Assembly: GCA_031427625.1 (NCBI GenBank)
Contig: JANPNV010000168.1
Span: 21,126-85,125 of the forward strand
Reading direction: 5' to 3'
From: JADKIH01 sp031427625
GTDB lineage: Bacteria; Bacteroidota; Bacteroidia; AKYH767-A; 2013-40CM-41-45
Length of the DNA stretch: 64,000 nucleotides
Both the position numbers and the translations under genes were made by a program. The notes beneath the pieces were generated by a model, which saw only the letters and a list, made by a program, of their open reading frames with translations, searched no databases and was not told the DNA's origin. Below are positions 8,265 to 16,054 of the stretch, piece by piece. Numbering within the stretch: the first letter of the stretch is position 1; each line of letters opens with the position of its first letter.

Positions 8265-9125
8265 ATGAGAAAATTAATTTTTGTTGTAGCCATTGCAGCA
8301 ACAATAGCATCATGTAATAATAATCAAGAAGTTATTGATCAGGCAAATCGTACTAGAGATTCACTCTCTTCTATAATCAATGAGCGCGATTCTTCATTAA
8401 ATGATTTCCTTACTTCATTTAACGAAATTGAAAAAAATCTAGACTCTATTGCCCGAAAACAAGCTTCGATTAATGTAAATGTCGACAAGCAGGGTGAATT
8501 AAATAAGTCGACCAAAGAACGGATTAACGATAACATCGCTACCATTAATTTATTAATGAATGAAAATCGTGCGAAGATTGCCGAGTTAAACAGGAAACTG
8601 AAGAATGCAGGAAGCAAGTCTGAACATTTCGAGAAAATGATACAGACTTTGAATGATCAAATCGCTCAGAAGGATCGTGAATTAGCCGATTTAAATGACA
8701 AACTGAACAGTCTTAATACACAGGTTGCTCAACTACAGACTTCTGTCGATACTTTATCGCAGTCGAATATTGCAAAAGCAAAAACAATAGACGAGCAGAC
8801 CACAAGTCTTCATACAGCATATTATGTGGTTGGTAAATCGAAGGATCTTCAAACTCTTAAGGTTATTGATAAAACCGGCGGTCTTTTAGGAATTGGAAAA
8901 ACATCTAAGCTGGCATCAAATGTCGATAATAATAAATTTACCCGCATTGATTATGTACAGGTTCTTACTATTCCGATCGACAGTAAAGAAGCGAAGTTGA
9001 TTACTACCCATCCTTCAGATTCATATACGATGAATAAAGAAAAAGATAAAGTTGTAAGTCTGCAGATTACTAATCCTGAAAAATTCTGGAGTGCTTCAAA
9101 ATATCTTGTTGTTGTAAAAGACTAA
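8265..9125 (+). CDS. Coiled-coil lipoprotein of unknown function
   Basis: A 286-residue predicted lipoprotein: signal peptide with lipobox I-A-S-C (Cys17), then a long heptad-rich coiled coil from about 20 to 170 (repeated L-N-x-x-L and I-N-x-x-I spacing), and a compact C-terminal domain (about 180-286) containing A-Y-Y-V-V-G, G-G-L-L-G-I-G-K, T-T-H-P-S-D-S-Y and F-W-S-A-S-K-Y-L-V-V-V. Proteins of this design are widespread in Bacteroidota but I know of no assigned function. Probably anchored to the inner face of the outer membrane or the inner membrane and projecting into the periplasm. It is followed by a strong terminator, hence monocistronic. Confidence 0.85.
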   Translation: MRKLIFVVAIAATIASCNNNQEVIDQANRTRDSLSSIINERDSSLNDFLTSFNEIEKNLDSIARKQASINVNVDKQGELNKSTKERINDNIATINLLMNENRAKIAELNRKLKNAGSKSEHFEKMIQTLNDQIAQKDRELADLNDKLNSLNTQVAQLQTSVDTLSQSNIAKAKTIDEQTTSLHTAYYVVGKSKDLQTLKVIDKTGGLLGIGKTSKLASNVDNNKFTRIDYVQVLTIPIDSKEAKLITTHPSDSYTMNKEKDKVVSLQITNPEKFWSASKYLVVVKD

Positions 9126-9145
9126 TTACAAGAAGTCAAAATATT

Positions 9146-9173
9146 AAAGCCGGCAATTATTGTCGGCTTTTTT
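9146..9173 (+). terminator. Intrinsic terminator of lipoprotein gene
   Basis: AAAGCCGGCAA/TTGTCGGCTTT inverted repeat with one G-U pair, followed by a T run (9168-9173), 21 bases after the stop codon. Confidence 0.85.
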
Positions 9174-9542
9174 ATGAGCACAGGGCTCAATTAATAACTA
9201 TAGGGTGAAAATCCAGGACACTTGAAAAAAGTAAATGTTGCCAGAGCGGCAAGTGTGTTCATTGAAAGTTGTATTCTTGAGAAGGCGGAAATAAATAGGT
9301 CTGTTTTATGAATATGTTCTACATTTTATACAGATGCCGAAAGATACAAGTGATGTGAGAGGATGGGTAGCGACTTTCGATTCAATTGTCATATAACCTC
9401 AGCCTATCTTTCATTGAATCAAAATAATTCATACCTTGCTTATAGGTGACGATATAATCAGATTCATTAGTATTTTCCCGGAATTCGAGATAGAGTCGCC
9501 AAAAAAATGATAAGTGTTTTTTAAATTTAATATGTTTCAATT
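9174..9542. other. Intergenic region before second YtxH gene
   Basis: No gene seen. A small TTGCC-agagc-GGCAA hairpin at 9238-9252 has no T run. Several short frames end quickly. TATGTTTC at 9530-9537 is a near-match to the -7 box for the following gene. Confidence 0.3.
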
Positions 9543-9746
9543 ATGTCGAATACTAAAATATTGCTAGCTTTTTTAGGTGGTGCTGCTGCCGGTGCTATAT
9601 TAGGTGTATTGTTTGCTCCTGAAAAAGGCAGTGAACTGCGAAGTGATATTACTGATAAAGCCAAAAGTCTTGCAGATGCTATTCTGGCAAAGGCAGAAGA
9701 GATTATCGATGAGGCTGAATCTGTGGCATCAAAGGCACGATCTTAA
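9543..9746 (+). CDS. Short YtxH-domain protein
   Basis: A 67-residue YtxH protein: hydrophobic helix (L-L-A-F-L-G-G-A-A-A-G-A-I-L-G-V-L-F-A-P) followed by E-K-G-S-E-L-R-S-D-I and an alanine- and acid-rich helix. It lacks the longer C-terminal tail of its paralog at 5197-5502. It is probably a single-pass inner-membrane protein with an amphipathic cytoplasmic helix. It is not followed by a holin-like gene, so it is a separate unit. The role is presumed to be stress-related by family. Confidence 0.85.
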   Translation: MSNTKILLAFLGGAAAGAILGVLFAPEKGSELRSDITDKAKSLADAILAKAEEIIDEAESVASKARS

Positions 9747-10132
9747 AGATTCCGATGATTAAAAATCAAAAAGACTAGATTCCTTTTATAAAGGAGACTC
9801 TCATTGTTCATCTCGAAAATTTATTGTGGGATATTGTGATTTTTATCTAGGGTAAATAAGAACCTTTCTTTTTTCAGATTCATTTAAATTCGTGGTAATT
9901 TTAGTTTGGAGTGAGAATTATAAAAAACCATACTTCGCAAATAAATATTTAGGATTACATTAAATTGGTAAGGCAAATTACAGCGTACGAGGATGATAGA
10001 AATAAATGGTTCGGGGGAAAGTCATATTTTAATATCAGAAATTCTATAGCAATCAGTAAATGAATGACTTCATTAAATCTGATGTGAATGTAAGTTCCAA
10101 AACTATTCCCTATTTTTGAAACCATCCTGAAT
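9747..10132. other. Intergenic region upstream of SiaB/SiaC
   Basis: No gene seen. A short TCCTTT-tata-AAGGA hairpin lies at 9781-9795, not followed by a clear T run. The -7-like TATTTTTG at 10111-10118 is near the downstream gene. Confidence 0.35.
10111..10118 (+). promoter_or_regulatory. Putative -7 box for siaB-siaC
   Basis: TATTTTTG matches TAnnTTTG and ends 14 bases before the first ATG, giving a very short leader. No TTG at -33 was found, so support is partial. Confidence 0.3.
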
Positions 10133-10687
10133 ATGATGTCAAACCCGTCCGCTTACAAGCTGCTTCATCAAATGGATGCAGACCATGTAATACTTGCTTA
10201 CAATGGTAACATAAGTACCGAACTGCTTGACGCTGTTTATTCGATGCTGGACAAGTATCTTGAAGGGGAAAAAACGGAGCTTGATAAAAAGAAAAAGATT
10301 TTTCAGATTCTTATTGAAGCACTTCAAAATATCTTTCACCATCAGGTGAGTTTAACAGGAGATGTGGAAGGGGATAAAGCGGGTATTACCGGTTTTATAA
10401 TTAAAAGCATTGATGAAAATTCCTATAGCATAACTACCGGCAATTATATTCTCGTCAATAACGTTGAAAAGTTGAAAGAGAAAATTGATCATGTCAATAG
10501 TCTAACTCCGGAAAATCTTCGAATTTATTATCAGCAATCTCTCGGTAAAAGTGAATTTTCGGAAAAAGGTGGGGCCGGACTTGGCATTATCGAAATGGCA
10601 AAAAAATCTGGAAAGAAATTGGATTACGAATTCACTCCTATTGATGAAAAATATTCATTTTTTAGTTTGTCAGTATCAATACCATAA
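10133..10687 (+). CDS. SiaB-family protein kinase (DUF6272)
   Basis: A 184-residue protein of the SiaB family, GHKL-fold kinases that phosphorylate SiaC. Visible motifs: an N-box-like I-E-A-L-Q-N-I-F-H-H (61-70) and a glycine-rich G-G-A-G-L-G-I-I-E-M-A (146-156), as in anti-sigma-factor-type kinases. In Pseudomonas aeruginosa SiaB is opposed by the phosphatase SiaA, and SiaC regulates the diguanylate cyclase SiaD; neither of those partners is encoded in this window. The next gene, five bases downstream, is SiaC, so the pair forms an operon. Two adjacent ATG codons can serve as start. Cytoplasmic. Confidence 0.85.
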   Translation: MMSNPSAYKLLHQMDADHVILAYNGNISTELLDAVYSMLDKYLEGEKTELDKKKKIFQILIEALQNIFHHQVSLTGDVEGDKAGITGFIIKSIDENSYSITTGNYILVNNVEKLKEKIDHVNSLTPENLRIYYQQSLGKSEFSEKGGAGLGIIEMAKKSGKKLDYEFTPIDEKYSFFSLSVSIP

Positions 10688-10692
10688 AAACC

Positions 10693-11073
10693 ATGAGCAA
10701 TTTAATTATTGACGATAGCATTAAAACACCTCTTGTATCATTCGGATTCAGCACCGGGATTTTGGAGATTAAAGGAAAATCGATTCCTGAAAATTCTGTA
10801 GAGTTTTACAAGCCTGTTTTTGAATGGCTTGATAATTATTCACAGTCTCCTGCGCCTCAAACTGAAATGAAAGTATGTCTGGAATATTTTAATACCAGTT
10901 CATCAAAATGCCTGCTCGATATATTCCGCCGTCTTGAAACTATAAACTTATCGGGTAAAACAAAAGTAATCGTTAGCTGGTTTTATGAAACAGACGATGA
11001 AGATATGATGGAAGCGGGTGAAGATTATCAGGCATTAGTTAAAATCCCGTTCGAGTTGAAAAGCACTATATAG
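10693..11073 (+). CDS. SiaC-family regulatory phosphoprotein (DUF1987)
   Basis: A 126-residue DUF1987/SiaC protein, structurally a STAS-like anti-sigma-antagonist relative. The family motif E-Y-F-N-T-S-S-S-K (64-72) is intact, with Thr68 in the position of the Thr that SiaB phosphorylates in Pseudomonas. The W-F-Y-E-x-D-D-E-D-M-x-E-x-G-E-D-Y motif (about 96-112) is also characteristic. Length is normal. It is expressed with the kinase gene just upstream. The downstream target here is unknown: no GGDEF protein is near, so it may regulate something other than c-di-GMP synthesis. Confidence 0.88.
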   Translation: MSNLIIDDSIKTPLVSFGFSTGILEIKGKSIPENSVEFYKPVFEWLDNYSQSPAPQTEMKVCLEYFNTSSSKCLLDIFRRLETINLSGKTKVIVSWFYETDDEDMMEAGEDYQALVKIPFELKSTI

Positions 11074-11136
11074 TAAACTGAATTTTTTTTGAGAAGTTAT
11101 TTACAAAAATTGGCAGACTAACTTCCGCTTGACAAA

Positions 11137-14100
11137 TTACTTGTTAAATTTCTCTATTATTCTTCTTAAAACATTTTGTTGCAGAAGGACGTAAAGCGAA
11201 ATGGTCATTAACCATATTACAAGTAAATTTGCATTAAGCGTATTTAATCGCTGGCTTCCGAAATTTTTTACTGACGAGAAAAGCGGGGCGCTAAAAAAAT
11301 TTTCAGAATTGTTAATATGAAAAATGGGCTCGAAGCGTTGAATTATTTTATCATTCGTAACGACGAGTCTTTCTCTGACATTTGTGTTTCTGACCATGTC
11401 TTCGAGACTTTCATTTTCATACATATCTTTTTCTTCCTGAAACTTTTTTGATTTTTCAGGTGAATTCATCATAAGGGTTAACAGTTCTTCTTTTTTCTCG
11501 TTTGCATTATTGTATTGATCGATATAGAATTCTTTCAACGAGTCGAGGGCGTTTTTTGCCTGTTGGCATATCGCATTTGTAAATACTCCCGGCTTCAATT
11601 TTGGTAAAAAGGCAAACACTTGATTTGTATGAAGTGATGATTCTTCTTTGAAACCATTAGAAAGAACAGTAAGAGGAATTGTCAGTGAATCCTGAGGAGC
11701 GTTCCCGGAAAAAATACTTTCGCATTTATCAATTCTTTCCCGCATTGTCGGAATCCACCAGTCTTTCTTATAAGTCGCTCTGCTCATGATCGCATCGAGG
11801 GGGAAGAATTTTTTTTCGAACGGATTGTTTGCAAATTGTTCAACTGAAAGAGCTTCATAAGCCCAACGTGATGTCATAATATTTCCGATTAACGGAACGC
11901 CTTCCTGTGTCGTTATTGCAGGATGTAGTTTTTCGAACCGGACGATAACGCCACTGAGAAGTATCTGAGGGATAAGAAGGAATGGAATGAGAATATATAC
12001 TGTAACAGCTGAATCTAATCCGGCGGAAATGTTTAATCCGAGCAGATTGGCAAAACAAGCTGTACTGAACAAGATCAGCCAGAAAACTAAATCCATGTCG
12101 TGGATACCCATAAAAAGGTTTCCAATAATAACGAACGATGCTGATTGTATGGCTGAAATTATAAATAGCAAAGCTACCTTACTTAACAAATAACCTGTTC
12201 GGCTCAGATGCAGGAATTTTTCACGTTGCTGAATTTTTCTGTCACGGATTATTTCCTCTGCGCTGACGGAGAGTCCAAGAAACAATGCAACGATGACGCC
12301 GATGAAAAGATATGCCGGCAGATTCGGATTGCTTATGAGTCTATAATTCTCATGAGATGAAAAACGTAAAATGAAACCGAGGATTAATGCAAGGAGCGGA
12401 GCTTCAAGCATGTTTATGAGCATATACTGTTTATTACTCAACTTGGTTATTAAATCCCGGGTAAAAAATATTTTCCACTGATTAAAAGGGGAAGCTTTTT
12501 TCGAAATCTGTTTAATAGGCAAAGATTTAACATCGTCTGTTTTTTTCGCTGCATTTTTTAAGTATAGCTCATTCCAGTCGCGCGGAGTTATTCTTCTTGT
12601 TCCTGTATTATTTCCAAATTCGTCAACTTCATGGAGCTCGATGATATTGAATAATTGTTCAGGATTGATATTGCCACATAGTGCGCATTCACTTTGATCA
12701 GCATCTGTGAGATGTACCTGTCGTTTGAAATACATCATCGCATCCGACGGATTTCCGAAGAACACTGGATAACCACCGGTGTCGATCATTAAAAGCAGAT
12801 CGAACATGCGGAAAATTTCTGATGAAGGCTGATGAATTACAACGAATACAATTTTTCCGCTAAGGGCAAGTTGCTTTAGCAGATCCATTACATTTTCTGC
12901 ATCCCGTGATGAGAGTCCGGAGGTAGGTTCATCGACAAATAACACGGATGGTTCTCTTACTAGTTCGAGTCCGATGTTAAGTCTTTTCCGTTGTCCGCCG
13001 CTGATGGTTTTATTAAGTACGTTACCGACACGCAGATCCTTTATTTCGGTTAGTCCAAGAGATTCAAGAACATCTGATACTTTCTTTCTGATTTCCTCTT
13101 CCTTAAGATTCCCGAAACAGAGTTTGGTGTTGTAATACAGGTTTTGAAAAACAGTAAGTTCCTCTATCAGCAAATCGTCTTGTGGAATATTTCCTACCAT
13201 TCCATCCAGAAGTCTTTTTGAATCATACAGATCATTTCCATTTATCAATACTTTTCCTGAAGTAGGTTTACAACTTCCGTTAAGGATGTTTAGCAATGTT
13301 GACTTGCCGGCACCGCTGCTGCCCATTATCCCTGATAATGTTCCGCTGCTAACGCTAAAGTTTAAAGGGTACAATCCCTTTCTGCCATTGGGAAATGTAT
13401 ATTCTAATTGATTGACAGAAAATCGTAATTGATCATGTTTATCGGAAGAAAGGAAAAGGCGGATTATATTTGTGTAATAAAGAGGTTGGATCCTTGAGCC
13501 ACGGATTACAGCACCTTGTGGGAGTACAGTCACTCTTTCAGGGTTTACCGGTTGTCCGTTGACAGTAAGATTATCGTTTCCTAGATACCGGAGAATTATT
13601 ACCTGAGCACGCTGAAGATATAAGAAGATGAGTTTTCCGTTGAGTTCCTGCTTTAGAAGGTGATGCGATTTTGTAACTTCCTTTATGTAATCGGAAGAAA
13701 CAAAAAGGACAGATGAAGAATTACAATTCTTTAATTTTGGTTTTGGTGATGTTAGAGCAAGACATAATTCACTTTCTTCTGCGTCGATAGTAAAAACATT
13801 GGCGACAGTTTCGAGAAATTCTCTTTCGCCTGCTGTAATTTCAGATTCAGAAGTCTGCATAAATTCTGCTAGTCGCAGAAAAACAATATACTTCTGACGG
13901 GTATTAAGTTCCTTATTTATTTCCGTGCAGATTCTAAGCATCTTGACAGAACTTCCTGCAATTTTTTTTCTCTCGCGGGTGGTGTCATCACTGCCTTCAA
14001 GTTTTTTTGCAAAATCATCGAATAAAAAAAGGTATTCCTGAACACGTTGCAAACTTACCTGCTGAATGAGGAATCCTTCGACTGTCTCCCTGCTTTGTTG

Positions 14101-14169
14101 AGTGAGTCTTTCGATTGCAGAGCCAATTGCAAAAAGCTGCATTAGTGCCTGGAGGATGCGTTCGCTCAT
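11137..14169 (-). CDS. ABC-2 type transporter, fused ATPase-permease
   Basis: A 1010-residue ABCG-like half transporter with extra domains. Residues 1-145 are helical and resemble a TerB-like region (E-I-T-A-G-E-R-E-F-L-E-T-V-A); 150-240 look like an FHA-type beta domain (L-T-V-N-G-Q-P-V, V-I-R-G-S-R-I). The ATPase (about 250-480) has Walker A G-S-S-G-A-G-K-S-T (283-291), signature I-S-G-G-Q (389-393) and Walker B V-L-F-V-D-E-P (409-415). Membrane helices follow at about 585-602, 620-640, 660-685, 695-712 and 722-740, then a long extracytoplasmic part (745-970) and a final helix (about 978-998). Substrate unknown. A C-x-x-C pair lies at 495-498. Length is far above a plain ABCG half transporter. 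Convergent with siaC. Confidence 0.88.
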   Translation of the reverse strand: MSERILQALMQLFAIGSAIERLTQQSRETVEGFLIQQVSLQRVQEYLFLFDDFAKKLEGSDDTTRERKKIAGSSVKMLRICTEINKELNTRQKYIVFLRLAEFMQTSESEITAGEREFLETVANVFTIDAEESELCLALTSPKPKLKNCNSSSVLFVSSDYIKEVTKSHHLLKQELNGKLIFLYLQRAQVIILRYLGNDNLTVNGQPVNPERVTVLPQGAVIRGSRIQPLYYTNIIRLFLSSDKHDQLRFSVNQLEYTFPNGRKGLYPLNFSVSSGTLSGIMGSSGAGKSTLLNILNGSCKPTSGKVLINGNDLYDSKRLLDGMVGNIPQDDLLIEELTVFQNLYYNTKLCFGNLKEEEIRKKVSDVLESLGLTEIKDLRVGNVLNKTISGGQRKRLNIGLELVREPSVLFVDEPTSGLSSRDAENVMDLLKQLALSGKIVFVVIHQPSSEIFRMFDLLLMIDTGGYPVFFGNPSDAMMYFKRQVHLTDADQSECALCGNINPEQLFNIIELHEVDEFGNNTGTRRITPRDWNELYLKNAAKKTDDVKSLPIKQISKKASPFNQWKIFFTRDLITKLSNKQYMLINMLEAPLLALILGFILRFSSHENYRLISNPNLPAYLFIGVIVALFLGLSVSAEEIIRDRKIQQREKFLHLSRTGYLLSKVALLFIISAIQSASFVIIGNLFMGIHDMDLVFWLILFSTACFANLLGLNISAGLDSAVTVYILIPFLLIPQILLSGVIVRFEKLHPAITTQEGVPLIGNIMTSRWAYEALSVEQFANNPFEKKFFPLDAIMSRATYKKDWWIPTMRERIDKCESIFSGNAPQDSLTIPLTVLSNGFKEESSLHTNQVFAFLPKLKPGVFTNAICQQAKNALDSLKEFYIDQYNNANEKKEELLTLMMNSPEKSKKFQEEKDMYENESLEDMVRNTNVRERLVVTNDKIIQRFEPIFHINNSENFFSAPLFSSVKNFGSQRLNTLNANLLVIWLMTISLYVLLQQNVLRRIIEKFNK

Positions 14170-14210
14170 CTTTCGTTATTCATTGTTCAACAGCAGAAGT
14201 TGAACGGTTT

Positions 14211-14237
14211 AAAAAAAGCCACGGTATCCGCGGCTTT
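14211..14237 (-). terminator. Intrinsic terminator after lipoprotein gene
   Basis: AAAGCC-a-CGG/CCG-c-GGCTTT inverted repeat with one mismatch; in the minus-strand sense it is followed by a T run (complement of the A run from 14211). It separates the lipoprotein gene from the ABC transporter gene downstream. Confidence 0.7.
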
Positions 14238-14258
14238 GAATTGATATTTTTTGTCAGA

Positions 14259-15122
14259 TTATCTGGTAAGATCCATTCTGACAGGGGAAACAACAGCACT
14301 TAACTTTGCCATGTTTTCCTTGCTAAGATCTTCAGGTGATTTAATTCCATCGAATACAGTCTTAATTCCTTTAAGTTGAACAAGAAGGGATGCAGAACTT
14401 GGATATTTTGTAAGATCTGAAAACAGATTGATTAAATTATCGAGGTATAATTTTTCGTTGTAAATTTTTTCGATAAGATTTGTATTCGTTGATGTGCGTC
14501 CAGTAGATTTTGTAAGTTCAATGCTTAGGTACATCGCTTCGATAACGCTTCCTGCGAGAACATGTGAGGCAACTTCAACGCGGCGATTTGAGCGGAGGTA
14601 ATTATCCGTTTCAGAATACGCTCTGTCAATGATCTTTACCAGAGAATCTTTGTTCTGTTCGTTATCCATGAAGCTTGAAGTAAACTTGTCGAACGTTTCC
14701 TGAACATTAAGTTTCACTGCCATTTTTTTTGATGTAGAATAATAATCCAGCAAATCCTGATTCTGTCCGTAGAAGGCAGCATAAGCCATGTCTATACCAT
14801 AGATTCCATAATTCACAGCTTTCTTAAAACCACTCGAATAATCGGAAGATCGATTTGGCGGATTAAGGAGATCCTTGCTGAATGGAAGTTTATTCTGATA
14901 GATAGCATTGATCATCTCAAGTGGAGAAGGAAGATTAGCAATTGTATAGAAAAATTTAAAGTCGAGCATTTCGTCGGCTTTCTGCTTTGCAGAATCCTTC
15001 ACAGTTGTAGTTGTGTCGGTAAATTCATCAGTCGTATTTTCTGGCTTCTGATTATTGCTGCATGATTGGCTAAGAATAAAAACTGCAGCGAGAAGAAACG
15101 ATATCGAATAATGCTTTTTCAT
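14259..15122 (-). CDS. Conserved hypothetical lipoprotein
   Basis: A 287-residue lipoprotein: signal peptide with lipobox S-Q-S-C (Cys21), a Thr/Asp-rich linker (about 30-45), then an all-helical domain. Motifs seen include L-P-S-P-L-E-M, K-A-V-N-Y-G-I-Y-G-I-D and V-L-A-G-S-V-I-E-A-M-Y. I do not recognise a named domain, although similar helical lipoproteins are common in Bacteroidota. Probably periplasmic, membrane anchored. It lies upstream of the ABC transporter on the same strand, but a terminator intervenes, so joint function is uncertain. Confidence 0.8.
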   Translation of the reverse strand: MKKHYSISFLLAAVFILSQSCSNNQKPENTTDEFTDTTTTVKDSAKQKADEMLDFKFFYTIANLPSPLEMINAIYQNKLPFSKDLLNPPNRSSDYSSGFKKAVNYGIYGIDMAYAAFYGQNQDLLDYYSTSKKMAVKLNVQETFDKFTSSFMDNEQNKDSLVKIIDRAYSETDNYLRSNRRVEVASHVLAGSVIEAMYLSIELTKSTGRTSTNTNLIEKIYNEKLYLDNLINLFSDLTKYPSSASLLVQLKGIKTVFDGIKSPEDLSKENMAKLSAVVSPVRMDLTR

Positions 15123-15438
15123 AAGAAGATTTTGTGCAAAAATAGAAAGGTTTGACTGAAATCAAAGAAATAGAGCAAAATTAGAATGTCATTTCTCATT
15201 ATTTTTTAGAAATCTTCATTCCAGAACGGGTTGAATTTCGGAATCATGACTTTTTGGGGCTGGAGGATAGCCAACTATCATCAATTTGCTTATTCAACAG
15301 GTTGAAGAATGCCAGTGAGCCGGCGGAGATTCTATTTACAGACATTTTGTTAGGTTTGATTTTAGAAGGAAGGTGAAAAAATTTAACTGGACTTTTGATT
15401 AACGTGATAATGAAGCGGAATGGCTATCTTGCAGCCCG
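15123..15438. other. Divergent intergenic region, possible gene remnant
   Basis: 316 bases between divergent genes. On the minus strand a 33-codon frame (15244-15345) starts at an ATG, and the overlapping frame ends with a tail reading F-N-P-F-W-N-E-D-F just after. This could be a small or frameshifted gene, but it has no family I recognise. No promoter match of full quality was found. Confidence 0.25.
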
Positions 15439-15906
15439 ATGAATCACCTCAGTTTTGATGAAATATACATGGAGCTGGCCCAAAATTTATCCCGCAAATC
15501 ACATTGTGTGAAGATGAAGGTTGGCGCAGTGCTTACAAAAGATACAAGAATAGTTTCCATTGGTTATAACGGTCCTCCCGCTGCAACACATAATTGTGAT
15601 GAAGAGTGGCCGGAGACCGGATGTCCGCGAGACAGCAAAGGAAGCTGCTCGCTGGCTTTGCATGCTGAGCAAAATGCAATTCTTTACGCTTCAAAAAACG
15701 GAGTGCCTGTGGATGGATGCACCCTATATATAACCCTATCTCCCTGTTTAGCTTGTGCAAGAATCATCTATGCTATGGGAATTAAGAGCGTCATTTACCT
15801 GAAGTCATATGCGGAGTATAAAGGTTTAGGAACTGATGAAGGCGTCGATTTTCTTATGCGGTTTGGTGTAAATGTGAAACACTATCCACAAGAAGCCATT
15901 GCCTGA
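15439..15906 (+). CDS. dCMP deaminase (deoxycytidylate deaminase family)
   Basis: A 155-residue zinc deaminase. The catalytic zinc motifs are present: H-A-E (75-77) and P-C-x-x-C (102-106). An extra Cys/His cluster (H-N-C-D-E-E-W near 51-57 and C62) is typical of dCMP deaminases, which carry a second structural zinc. The likely reaction is dCMP to dUMP, feeding dTMP synthesis; a ComE-like or other nucleotide deaminase role is possible because this family is not always tested. Length is normal. The next gene (S41 protease) starts 148 bases downstream on the same strand. Confidence 0.9.
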   Translation: MNHLSFDEIYMELAQNLSRKSHCVKMKVGAVLTKDTRIVSIGYNGPPAATHNCDEEWPETGCPRDSKGSCSLALHAEQNAILYASKNGVPVDGCTLYITLSPCLACARIIYAMGIKSVIYLKSYAEYKGLGTDEGVDFLMRFGVNVKHYPQEAIA

Positions 15907-16054
15907 TTATTTGATGCCATGTTGTGCAACAAATCTAAAAGGAAGGTAGGACCGATTCGGGTTTTAGCCGAACAAAACTGTTCAACATAAAAGAAAACAT
16001 TTTCGGGAAAAATCAGTTAAAGACAAGATTCAATTAATCTGAAGGATATAAATC

